DNA from: Campylorhamphus procurvoides
Lineage: Eukaryota; Chordata; Aves; Passeriformes; Dendrocolaptidae
Direction of reading: 5' to 3'
Length of the DNA: 64,000 nt
NCBI GenBank assembly: GCA_013396655.1
Contig: WBMV01007622.1
Coordinates: 682,001-746,000 of the forward strand
Position numbers and translations under genes: made by a program. The notes beneath the pieces were generated by a model. It made no database searches, had not been told where the DNA came from, and worked only from the letters and a program-made list of their open reading frames with translations. Below are positions 45,201 to 54,400 of the stretch, one piece after another. Numbering within the stretch: position 1 is the first letter of the stretch; each line of letters opens with the position of its first letter.

Positions 45201-48200
45201 GGGCTCCACAGGGTGAGGGCTATGAGGGTCAGTTGTGAGGGCTGCGAGCGGGATGTCCCCATCCCACTGGAGGCGGGTCGGGTCCCCACTGGGCATCGCC
45301 ACGGAGCCAGAGGGACCGCGGGTCACCCGCAGCTTCCCTGTGTCCCTCCACCTCGGGGAGGACCCGAGGGCTCTGCTGTGTCCCCCTGTGTCCCCGCAGA
45401 CACGGGGGGCTCTCGGTGGGACCCGCGGGGCAGCGCCGCTCCCACGTCCCGTCCCGGCGGCTCCTGAAAGCCAGGACCGCATCCTCTGGGGCCGTGGGAT
45501 GTGCTGAGATCGGCGTGGAAACTCCCTGCGATGTTACTTTCCCCGGAGGGGGAGCCGCTGCCTTCCCTGCGTGCCCGGGGGGCTCCGGAGGGGCTGCCCC
45601 GCGGGTGCGGGGTGTGCGGGGTTTGTGGGGTTTATGGGGTGTGCAGGGTTTGTGGGTTGTGCAGGGTTTATGGGGTGTGCAGGGCTCGTGGGGTTTGCAG
45701 GGCTTGTGGGGTTTATGGGGTGTCCGGGGTTTGCAGGGTGTGCAGGGTTTGTGGGGTGTGCAGGGTTTGTTGGGTTTGTGGGGTTTGCAGGGACAGGCAC
45801 ATCCTGGCTGAACCCGCAGCCCCTGGCGAGCAGCTGGCTGGGGGTGGGAGGTGTGTGAAGTCAGGGCTTGCCAGGGCCAGAGCCACTGTTGGAAACTGGG
45901 TTTAACACTTTCCAGCTCTTGGGGTGGGTGATGGGAAGCAGCTGCCCCACCACCAGCCCAAAAGGCACTTTCGAGGGTTGGGGGGGCACTACAGGGATCT
46001 TTGCCTCTTGCACTGATGACTGCCACCTCTTTCCCCAGCACCCTGGACATCTTCCCCACACTGGTGGCCCTGGCTGGGGCAGCACTTCCCCCAGACAGGC
46101 GCTTTGATGGCTTGGATGTGTCCCCAGTTCTCTTTGGGTGGTCGGATGAAGGGCACAAGGTAAGGCAGAGCCACCCACCCGGTGACACCCCACTGCTGAC
46201 AGCAGGTCCCTGAGCTAAAACAGGTGAGTGGAGGGTGGAAAAAGGCTCAGAGCTGATGTTGTGTCACCCCATGGACATGGGAGTGTCACCCCTGGCCTGG
46301 AGGAGAAGGAGGACAGCTGGAGATGGCCAGGTGCTGCACCAGGCTGGGCTTGGGATATCGGGGTAAAAGGACTTTGAGTTAATGAAGACTGCTTTGTGCC
46401 TCATTCACAAATCTAGGATTATAGGTAGAAGTGCTTGTGTGTGCAGCTTGGCACCTCTCTGTGTGCCACAGGGCTGTGCCCCAATCCCAAGGATGCCATC
46501 CTGGAGATGCTCAGGCTTGTGGCAGCCCACGGTGCCCAGCACAGCTGTCTCCTTCCCGATCACAAAAGGTACATTAGTGTGGGGAGGAGAATATCTCAGG
46601 GGCTCAGACCTAGTTGTGTCCCTTTATTTATCATGCCAGATCAAGATGGAATGAAGCCCTCCTTCTCCCAGCTCCATGCCTGGGGAACATGCCCACTGTT
46701 ACGATGTTCCATTAGGGTATCCCATCCTGTATCCCACATTTCTGTCTATAGAACCAGCTGCTGGCAGCTCCTTCAAGCCCAAAACCTGCAGTTTGCAGGA
46801 CAAGCAGGATGGCCACATGTTTGTCTCGGAGATGACTGAGATTTTTGCAGAACCAAAAGATAAAGAATAAAAGTGGCTTTAGTAGCAGACCCCTGGATAA
46901 ATCCTGGGTTTGCTTTTAAAGTCCATCCTCCTGCGAGCACCGTGAGCCAGCTCCCAGCGGGATCTTGGATTTGCTTTCTGTGTCCATCAGGGGTTTGGTA
47001 TTTGCTTTGTATTTATGGAACCCTCTGCTGAACTGGGAGATGAAGGGGGGAAGCGGATGGGATGTGGCCAACGGGCTCTGCTGTGTTCCTTGGGATTAAC
47101 CCTCCTCTGCACGTGCAGTGCTGGAAGAAGGGGACTGGTGGTTTGCTGGGAGTGATGGTTTACTGGGAATGATGGTTTCCTGGCAGCAATGATTTGCTGG
47201 GAGTGATGGTTTGCTGGGTGTCAGGGCTGAAGGGGAGAGGGATGCACACCTGCAACAGCCCGGAGCACCAAGTTCAGGCAATGGGTTTCCTGGGGAGAAA
47301 AGGCTTCCCCCCACCTCCTTTTTCTAGCTTTTTATTTATTAAAATAACAAGGTCACAGATTAATGGAAGAGTTCCAGACCTGAGAATGTTTATTGAAAGG
47401 GCTTGGTTGAAACAAGCTTCTTAATTATGCAGTAAATTATAACAGATTTTCTTAGTGTGGGGTTTTAAGAGGTTTAAGAACGTGGTTGTTGGTAGGAAGG
47501 GAGGTTTGGGTGCCTTACATGGGGCTGGCAGCATCCCAGCTGTGCTGCTGAAGGTGTAGGCAAAGCTTTAAAGCTGGAGGCAGATGAATTGTTTCAGTTC
47601 CCATTTTTGGCTTTGAATATTTGCTGATTCCTGCTTTGGAGCTGTTTTATCCTGACCAAGGAGTGTCAGCAGAAGGGGACTTTGCTGCAGAAGTTCCTCC
47701 TTGCAGCAGATCACACTGCACCACCTCTTCCACTTTACACCCTTCTATTTTCTTCCCCTAAAACATAAATAATAAACCAAACTCCAAAAGGTGATTTTTT
47801 TTTTTAATTTCCCTTGCAATGAAAGGCAATAAAGGAAACAGAGGATTTGGAAATCATCCCCTACCCTGATTCCTGGCATTTCTTGGATGAGGTACCAAGT
47901 GGGCCCTGAAGACAGTGGCCACATCCAGACCAGGCAGGACAGGAGGGACATCTTTGGGTGCCCAGGGTGCCTGAAATACTCCATGCTGGGTGCTCTGTGC
48001 TGGGCACCTGCTAAGGCATTGCCTCGCTCATCAGCTGTGAGTGCTGTTACTAAACTTGGCACCGCAGCTGCCTACAACTCCAGCAGATGTTTCTAATTTT
48101 TAGCACAGTGGAAATTTCTTGAATCACTTTAAAACTCGAATCCCAGGGAGGAAACCTCAAGTGACTCATGCCTCAGTGAAGCCATTGGCTCCGGGCAGAT

Positions 48201-49882
48201 ACGATCTGAGCCCTCCAGCTCACTTGTCTCCTCACTCCCGTGTGCCAGAGCAGCTGTCCTGTGTGGATCAAGTGTCCTAAATACCGAAAGGGAGAGATTT
48301 GACCCACCCTTCCCTGCTTCCCTTCCTCCTCAGCCCGTTCCCTGGGCTGTTGTCAGGGAAGGGAGCCCTTGCACAGCGGGGTGAGTCAGTGGTGGAGCCG
48401 GCTGGGATGATGTTCCAGCACCTCACCTTCCCGTGTGGCCCTGCCTCGCATGAGCTCACCCCCAGCTCGTGGCTGGCTCCTGGCTCCAGCCAGGGCTTCG
48501 GCTCCCTTGGATGTCCCCACTGCTGGTGGAGCTGGGAGCACCCAGGGAGATGGTGGGTGGCACAGAAACCATCCCAGCTCCCAGTCATTACACAGGCATT
48601 CAGTGGTAGGACATGGGGAATGGCTTAAAATGAAAAGAGGGGAGATTTAGATTGGATGTTAGGAAGAAGTTCTTGTTTGTCAGAATGGTGAGGCCCTGGC
48701 ATAGGTTATCCAGAGAAGCTGTGGCTGCTCCATCCCTGGAAGTGTCCAAGGCCAGGTTGGACAGGGCTTGGAGCAACTTGGGCTAATGGAAGGTGTCCCT
48801 GCCCATGGCAGGGGAGTGGAACTAGATGGTCTTTAAGGTCCCTTCCAACCCAAACTATGATTCTATGATATTCTGTCCTGTTCTGCTAAAAGCCTCTGCA
48901 CCTCTGTGATCATTTTCTTGGCATAGAAATGGTCTGAGGAGGGAAATTCAGAGGATCCTGCAGGACCAGGAAGGCACAAGGGAGATGTTGGTATTTCCTG
49001 GGGCCCTTCTGCCATCATCCCACCCTTCAGCAATAAAACTTTATTGGTTGCTCAGTGCAAGGGCTGAATGGTGTCTGTACATGTGTGCACAAGTGGGATG
49101 TGGCTCATCTGGTGTAAGGAGCAGGTCTTCTGGAGCAGGTTTTCCCTGCAATGGGCTGACAGACTCTTTTCTGTCCTTCCTTCAGGTTCTGCTCCACCCC
49201 AACAGTGGGGCAGCAGGGAAGGTCGGCGAGATCGAGGCGCTGCGGGTGGCTCAGTACAAGGCATTTTACACCACAGGTAGTGTGTCCCTGCTAGGGGTTG
49301 TAATGTCTGGGAAAACACTTCTGGAATTCTTGGCTCCCTGCAGATACAGCTGAAAGCCAACTCAGGTTAATTTAAGGAAGAGCCAGCCCAGGAAGGAGTA
49401 AAGATGTGCCCATCTGCAGGCTGGCTCTGCAGCCCAGGGTTGTTAGCTCAGAAACACTCTTGGGCTAACAGCTGGGACAGGGTGGGTGAGGAACACAGGG
49501 GTGATCCCTGGGCAGCCCAGAACTCCAGGGTTTTTCCCTTATTTCCTCCCTAGGAGGGGCGATGGCTTGTGATGGGAGCACTGGGCCGGCTGAGCATCAC
49601 CAACCACCCCTCATTTTCAACCTGGATCGCGATATCCAGGAGCAGGAGCCTTTGGATGTGGCATCCAGAGAGTACCAGGCAGTGCTGCCCATGATCAGCA
49701 GGGCTTATGCCCAAGCTCTGGAGGACATTGCAGCAGACAACATCTCCATTGCAGATTATTCCAAGGATCCAGCTGTGATTCCCTGCTGCAATGCACAGCA
49801 CGTGGCCTGCCGGTGCCACGAGGCTCACGCAGCCAGGCTGGACCTTCACACGGAGAGAAGAATGACACGGCTTTGTCTTTAA
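33036..49882 (+). CDS. ARSG: arylsulfatase G (eleven coding exons, 535 aa)
   Basis: CDS = join(33036..33232, 33543..33730, 34558..34605, 34685..34796, 35082..35219, 37716..37909, 38558..38638, 41729..41837, 46039..46159, 49186..49276, 49554..49882), 1608 nt; all introns GT/AG and phases agree. A hydrophobic signal peptide (about 8-26) is followed by [11 protein letters not shown] (metal-binding D37, D38). The sulfatase signature CSPSR is at 77-81, and Cys77 should be converted to formylglycine by SUMF1. Other active-site elements are GKWHLG (K130, H132), LAHMHVP (H242, H244) and GDNGPW (D294, N295). Family knowledge: a lysosomal enzyme that removes 3-O-sulfate from N-sulfoglucosamine of heparan sulfate; loss causes MPS IIIE in mice and Usher-like disease in humans. 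The start is in a strong context (CACCATGG). The C terminus is about 11 residues longer than in human. Confidence 0.96.
33543..33730 (+). CDS. ARSG: ARSG coding exon 2 (active-site cysteine)
   Basis: Residues 66-128: [50 protein letters not shown]. It carries the formylglycine site Cys77 and an N-glycosylation site at N110. Acceptor ACTTCCTAG|GTTTG, donor CTATAG|GTAATG. Confidence 0.96.
33731..34557 (+). other. ARSG: ARSG intron 2
   Basis: 827 bases without an exon or repeat. The part at 34.33-34.45 kb is less GC-rich, with CTTTTAAGGCTGGAAAC and TTATGCATTTTTTCTGG, and might hold a splicing or transcriptional element. Nothing definite is seen. Confidence 0.4.
34558..34605 (+). CDS. ARSG: ARSG coding exon 3 (48 nt microexon-size)
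   Basis: Residues 129-144: [16 protein letters not shown]. It holds the catalytic Lys130 and His132. Acceptor CCACACAG|GCAAG, donor CCGCG|GTAAGG; phase 1 at both ends. Confidence 0.95.
34685..34796 (+). CDS. ARSG: ARSG coding exon 4
   Basis: Residues 145-181: [20 protein letters not shown] then [17 protein letters not shown]. The preceding intron is only 79 bases. Donor GCCAG|GTACTG. Confidence 0.95.
35082..35219 (+). CDS. ARSG: ARSG coding exon 5 (tandem acceptor)
   Basis: Residues 182-227: [20 protein letters not shown] and so on to RFIQQA. The acceptor is CCCAGCAG|GG, a NAGNAG pair; use of the upstream AG would insert one serine before R182. N199 begins an N-V-T glycosylation sequon. Donor GCAAG|GTGAGG. 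Confidence 0.93.
35220..37715 (+). other. ARSG: ARSG intron 5
   Basis: 2.5 kb. It holds one AT-rich island with homeodomain-like sites (35.90-35.99 kb) and a small CpG cluster (37.03-37.10 kb). Otherwise no exon or retroposon was recognised. Confidence 0.5.
37716..37909 (+). CDS. ARSG: ARSG coding exon 6
   Basis: Residues 228-292: [20 protein letters not shown], then a variable Pro/Ser/Gly loop, [20 protein letters not shown] and LLWFTG. It contributes catalytic His residues at 242 and 244. Acceptor CTGTGCAG|CGACA, donor TCACAG|GTACAG. Confidence 0.95.
38558..38638 (+). CDS. ARSG: ARSG coding exon 7
   Basis: Residues 293-319: [20 protein letters not shown] and GAWQRQR. D294 and N295 are metal ligands of the sulfatase site and Lys301 is conserved. 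Acceptor CTTGCAG|GTGAC, donor GCGAG|GTAACC. Confidence 0.95.
38639..41728 (+). other. ARSG: ARSG intron 7
   Basis: 3.1 kb. A T-rich stretch followed by AP-1-like TGAGTCA lies at 39.03-39.16 kb. No coding exon or recognisable retroposon was found, although several chance frames are open. Confidence 0.5.
41729..41837 (+). CDS. ARSG: ARSG coding exon 8
   Basis: Residues 320-355: [20 protein letters not shown] then [28 protein letters not shown] is a well-conserved core of arylsulfatases. Acceptor CTCTTGCAG|GAGGG, donor CTCAG|GTAAGA. Confidence 0.95.
41838..46038 (+). other. ARSG: ARSG intron 8 (largest)
   Basis: 4.2 kb. It contains a TAATTATGTTTAATTGGCGG island near 43.80 kb and a G-rich GGTTTGTGGGGTTTATGGGG repeat at 45.60-45.80 kb. 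No other exon or transposon was recognised. Confidence 0.5.
45600..45797 (+). repeat. G-rich 9/18-bp minisatellite in ARSG intron 8
   Basis: About 20 units of a 9-mer such as GGGGTTTGT, GGGTGTGCA and GGGTTTATG, often paired into 18-mers. G runs of three to four recur every 5-6 bases on the coding strand, a pattern able to form G-quadruplexes in the pre-mRNA. Length divisible by nine keeps frames open on both strands. Confidence 0.85.
46039..46159 (+). CDS. ARSG: ARSG coding exon 9
   Basis: Residues 356-396: [20 protein letters not shown] then [20 protein letters not shown] and K. It ends on a codon boundary (phase 0). Acceptor TTCCCCAG|CACCC, donor CACAAG|GTAAGG. Confidence 0.95.
47132..47222. 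repeat. short 17/18-bp tandem repeat
   Basis: Five imperfect copies of GGTTTGCTGGGAGTGAT (variants TTTACTGGGAATGATGG and TTTCCTGGCAGCAATG). Confidence 0.8.
48605..48875 (+). repeat. CR1 retroposon 3' fragment in ARSG intron 9
   Basis: Contains GATTGGATGTTAGGAAGAAG, AGAGAAGCTGTGGCTGCTCC, GGCCAGGTTGGACAGGGCTT, CCCTGCCCATGGCAGGGG and the terminal AACTATGATTCTATGATATT. It is closest to the 8440-8788 copy. Confidence 0.92.
49186..49276 (+). CDS. ARSG: ARSG coding exon 10
   Basis: Residues 397-426: [20 protein letters not shown] and [10 protein letters not shown]. Acceptor TTCCTTCAG|GTTCT, donor ACCACAG|GTAGTG. Confidence 0.95.
49554..49882 (+). CDS. ARSG: ARSG coding exon 11 (last)
   Basis: Residues 427-535: [38 protein letters not shown], then the Cys-rich [15 protein letters not shown] end. 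The frame continues for about 16 codons beyond the residue where the human protein stops and ends with TAA. Acceptor CTCCCTAG|GAGGG. Confidence 0.95.
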
Positions 49883-50175
49883 GCAAATGCTTGCTCAGGC
49901 TGCTCCTTTCCCAAGTCTGGTGCCTGTAAATGGGATGTACTGGCTCCAGGCTGGAGGTTGGCCATGGAGAGATGGAGCCTGGGGTCACCTTTGCTCTGTG
50001 TGGGAAGCAAGGAGGTGAGTTAGTTGTGGCTCTGGGGGAGCACACAGAGGGTCCCCTTTGCTGCAGAGCAGGGCACTGCAGGACTTGTGGCTCTGGGCAA
50101 CGTGGAAGGCTTTTCTTAGTGTTCTTTAGCTGGGAAAGAGCCAGGTCTTTGATTAAAACTACCTTCTGTGAGAGC
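49883..50175 (+). other. ARSG: ARSG 3' untranslated region
   Basis: The first plausible signal after the stop is ATTAAA at 50152-50157, followed by the GT-rich CTTCTGTGAGAGCTGG. No AATAAA occurs on this strand before the WIPI1 3' end. The end near 50175 is inferred. Confidence 0.5.
50152..50157 (+). terminator. ARSG: polyadenylation signal of ARSG (ATTAAA variant)
   Basis: ATTAAA, the commonest variant signal, about 270 bases after the stop codon, with a GT-rich stretch downstream. Confidence 0.5.
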
Positions 50176-50924
50176 TGGCTTTGGGAGAAAGTTTCTCTGG
50201 GAAATGTGCTTGGCTTTCCCTCTAAAATGGATGGTACAGGAGTGGCTGGTGGGAGCACAAGGCAGGGGAGGACGGGGCCTCTGAGCAAACACCCCTTCTG
50301 GTGCTGGGGATCTGGAAGTCTGTGGCTGCAGAGAGAAGTTCCCAGCTGGCACAAGGTGAGTGCTCTGGGAAATGGAGCACCTGCCCCACCAGCTGCCTGC
50401 TGAGGTTGGTCAGTGGGGTCATGGTAAGACCCAGCTGGAAGGAAGGGGGTCCTGGGCTGTCCCTGCCACTGCTCTCTGTTTGGGCAGGATGCTCAGCTTG
50501 TCCTGCACAGCAGAGCTCAGGGCCTGTGCTGTGACACCCCCCCGAGTCCCAGTGTCTGGGAAAGGCTCTCTCTGGGAAGGTGTGGGGTGAGAGGTGATGC
50601 CAGGGGCACAGGTGGGTGAAACAGCTCTTATGGGGCCATTTCTGGGCAGGTGCAAAGGTCTGGGGAGCTGCAAAGGCAGAAGTGAAGGTGCAAATGAAAC
50701 TTAAGAAACCACTGGGATTTCTCAGCAGCTGAGTGAGGGTTTTCTGAAACAATTTTGGATTCTGATTTATGCACCCAAGCCTAAGTGAACTTACGTGGAC
50801 TGGGCCAGGTGGGTCAGGCCGTGTGGGAGCAGCTGTCCTCACCCCAGCTCCCAAACCCACTCTCCCACTTCCAAAACTTAATCCAGACTGACATCTTTAG
50901 GGCCCCACAAAGAACAGCAGAAGC

Positions 50925-51414
50925 TGCCAGGGACAGACTGTGACTTTATTCTGTCTTTAAACATAGCAAATGGCATCTTCTCTGATATCACTGCAAAAAT
51001 ACTTTGCTTGGGTTAAAATAGTATGTATATACTGTACAAAGACATAAGTTTAATATCTCTTCCTATAAGTACATTTATACACATAAAACAGCATAAATTA
51101 GAAAAGGGACGAATGGGTATATAAAATTCTGGTTACATACAAATCTGCTTAAATTAGCATTTACACTGTGGTTCTAACATAGAGTTTGTTAAATAGAGCA
51201 ATGTGCATACAGTACATTGACAGCCCCCCAGACACAAATTAAAACAAGCTAACAGGGCCAGGTACTCACTTACACAAACCATAGGAAAAAGTGTGGCCCA
51301 CCTTAGGTTTATTTTTTTTTTTCTCATCTTGGGGACTCTCAGATGTGTTCTTCGAAATTGCTGGCTTTCCCAGAGCACTCCCAGCAGCTGTCCTACGGGG
51401 ATGTTTGCTCCTCA
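50925..51414 (-). other. WIPI1: WIPI1 3' untranslated region
   Basis: This runs from the TGA at 51417-51415 to just past AATAAA at 50950-50945, about 490 bases, and is AT-rich. A second AATAAA at 51313-51308, only about 100 bases after the stop and next to an A-run, could be a proximal signal. Confidence 0.65.
50945..50950 (-). terminator. WIPI1: polyadenylation signal of WIPI1
   Basis: AATAAA on the minus strand followed by GTCACAGTCTGTCC and later TTCTTTGTGGGG, a usable GT-rich downstream element. It lies about 770 bases from the ARSG signal on the opposite strand. Confidence 0.65.
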
Positions 51415-51462
51415 TCACGACCTCTTCGCTTTGCCCGGCTGACCTCCACGGCACAAGATTAT
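51415..51462 (-). CDS. WIPI1: WIPI1 last coding exon (48 nt)
   Basis: After the acceptor TTTTGGTAG the frame gives [15 protein letters not shown] and TGA. This matches the human C terminus IILCRGNQKGKTKQS at 11 of 15 positions, in the right phase, after a 4.1 kb intron, with a poly(A) signal 470 bases further on. Confidence 0.92.
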   Translation of the reverse strand: MILCRGGQPGKAKRS

Positions 51463-54400
51463 CTACCAAAATCAAAACAGAGCAGCCTTACTTTTCCCAG
51501 CAACAGGGTGTGTTTCCACTTGGTTTTACGCACATGGGAGGAGGGGGGGGAGGGATGTCCCGCAGTGTTTTACTTTCCACTCAAAAGGCAGATTTGTGAG
51601 TGGTTTGTTTATTTGCTCTCCCCCTCCCCAAATTTACAGCCCTGGGAACGGGAACCATGTGGCTTGGTGATAAGTGTGTCTTGCCCCTGGCTGGCATTGG
51701 GCTGAGCACAGCCACGTTTGTGGGAGTCCAGTTACTGGGGGTGAAATCCATTTGCCTCACTGAGTCCTCCCAAAAAGCTCAGCTCTGGCTTGGCAGGAGG
51801 GGACAGGTATGTGCTGTGCATCACTGTGTCTCTCTGGATGGATCCCAGAGTTAAACACCAACATGTTACACAGGATTAGGAGAGGGGAAGCCCAGCCTAA
51901 GTACCTACAAAGCCTCTGAGTGAAAGAATAAAGCAAGAGCAGAGAACAGGCAGCAGTGAGGACCCTGATCCAGTTCCCATCAGCTACTGAAATGATGGAG
52001 ACCCTGGGTAAGATGTGCCCCTACTCCAGAATGAGGCTTGGGCAGCACTGTTTGTGGACACCAACCATGAGCCCAGGCACAGATCCCCCCTTTCCCAGCT
52101 CCAGCCTTGCCAGATGTGACTGGTGAGGGATGTGAACTTGGAGCCCCAGCTGCAGGAAGGTCTCTCCCAGCTCTCCTCCCAGGACCATCACTTGCATGGT
52201 TGTGAGGCATTGACACAGGATTGCATGATTCCCAAGGGACCTCAGATAATGTACTGATAAGCTGGGCTTAATCCTGCAAGCTCCAGCTGCCCAAAATGCC
52301 AGCCTGAGCTTCCAGGGCAGGAGCAAGAGGCCATTCAGGCTCTGCCAAACTCAACCCCCATTGAACACAATTACTAGTATAATTTCACTGGAAAATCTAT
52401 GGCCTTTCCTCTGCTAATAGCTAGCTGTTAACAAAAAAATCACTTAATTAGTGTCCAGATCCATGCAACAGAATGAGTGAAACACCATCCAGCAAACAGC
52501 AAGGAGGACTCTGGGCAAATGCTGGTTGCATGGAGCCAAAGCTGTATCTGCAACCTGGTTTCTTAAGATCCATAGTTTGGAACAGCAGAGGGGTGTGTGG
52601 ACCCCATGCTGGGGCACTGATTTGTCCCTCTTGCAGACTCCCCTCTGATTTTCTCCCTCCTACAGGCAGCAGCATCCTTTGGCAGCACAGCAAACTGCTC
52701 AAACCATTCTGAAGTAGCCAAAAAGAGATGGTTTTCAGGAGTGATGGAGTATCAGTGAGGGGAAGCTGTCTTTGAAGGGCTGACCATTGTCTATAATCTC
52801 ACCTGACTTAATGAAATGGCTCTTCTGATAGAGCCTTCACATCACCTTGATCCCTGCAGCCTGGAGAAGCACCAAGCAATCTGCTGGAAGAAACTGCCTT
52901 TCCTACTGAATCCCAGAAGATTTAAGAAGATCCTCTGGTTGCAAACAGGCCATGCTGCTTGGAGAATCCTGCAGGATTTCATCTGCCAAACCTCACAGCA
53001 CTACCCCAGAACTGTTCTGCCCATGCCTTGGTGGGGACAGCCACTACAGTGGGTCCCAAAAGTGAAGCTGGCCAAGTGATGCTCTGCCTGGCCCAACACA
53101 CACCAATAGCTCCCAGCACCTCTGTAAACCTCACTCACTGATCCACCCAGAGGACAGGGGCAGCTGCTGGGGCAGGTGACCAGAAAACAGCTGTCATTGC
53201 CACAACCATTTGCAGCCAGAGCTGGGTTTGCTCTTCCCACCCTGTGAAACCTTCTGATCCCACAGGGTGAAGGCTCTGCAGTCTCTTCCCCACCTATCAC
53301 CTGCTCCTCACCCACAGCTTCAGCCCCCTGTCCACCCAGGAACACCCGAGTCCTTCCTGCCTCAGGTCAGGAGTGACTTGGGAGTGCTCAATCCTCCCCA
53401 TCAGTGCAGGAGATGTCATTGAACTGGTTTAACCTCTTGCCACAGGATCTTTCTGCAATCCTGGCACAACAGGCAGCAACATCCACGTTCCCTCTTGTGA
53501 GGCCACTTTTTACGAGTCCTCCTTGGGCTTCTTATCTCTTCTCTGATCTGTCTGTCCCTCCTTCCATTTAATGAAGAGGCAGTTTTTGACAGACTTTATG
53601 TCAGGCTGAAGCTGTTTTTCCTCACTCTTTAACAGCTGAGCCTCTCAAGTCTCACTTGAGGTCAAGGGAAGACAAGATGTTTGCAAATGGAGAGGAATTG
53701 TAGGGTTTGAGCACTGCTGTTTCTCCAGAACCATGTCTGAGTTCAAAGCCATACCGTGGGCTGCGGGCGAATATTCCATTTTGTCACAAGTTTTGAGGTT
53801 TTTAAAAGTCTTTTTGTTGCACACTGGAAAACAAACAAAACCCTTCCCATGTTTCCGCAAAGCAGAACGCTGTCAAAACATTTTTGTTGGATAAGGTCAG
53901 GTTTTCTGTCCCTCCTTCTCCACACAGGAGTGACCGATGCCTGAAACCCCCCTTGGACACGTCACTGAGACCGAATATCTCAGTGCTGAGAAAACAGCCA
54001 AGTTCAGTGAAATTCAGAGCATCAAAACATCCTGCCCAGCTCTTTGTGTGTGCTCACGCTGCGAGGGGCAAACCCAAAGGCCCGGTGCAGGCACTTTATC
54101 TGGAAGCTCCATTTGCTAAGCCACCCTATCAGGGAGTATTTTGGGAAAGCGCCTTCCCTCCCACACCACCTCCTCCCTAACATTACACATGTCACTTGCT
54201 CTGTCAGGTTAATTACAGGATTTGGAGAGATCAGAGGTCATTTAATAAAGCACCTGCTGTGGTCCAGCAGGGGTTTGGGGCTGCTTTTGTACAGCACAGC
54301 CCCAGCAGGGAGGCTCATTCAGGAGCAGCGTGGTTCCTGCTCGCTGGCATTTGCTTGTCCCCAAACCACAAGTTCAAGAGCAGGTTCAGCAGAAGGAAAC

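Larger units (their letters stand above)
46160..49185 (+). other. ARSG: ARSG intron 9
   Basis: 3.0 kb. It contains a short 17-bp repeat (47.13-47.22 kb), an AT-rich segment (47.32-47.47 kb) and a CR1 insertion at 48.6 kb in the same sense as the gene. No exon was recognised. Confidence 0.5.

Noticed and set aside
45229..46188. 319-codon minus-strand frame with [16 protein letters not shown] repeats
   Set aside because: It is the complement of the G-rich minisatellite in ARSG intron 8.
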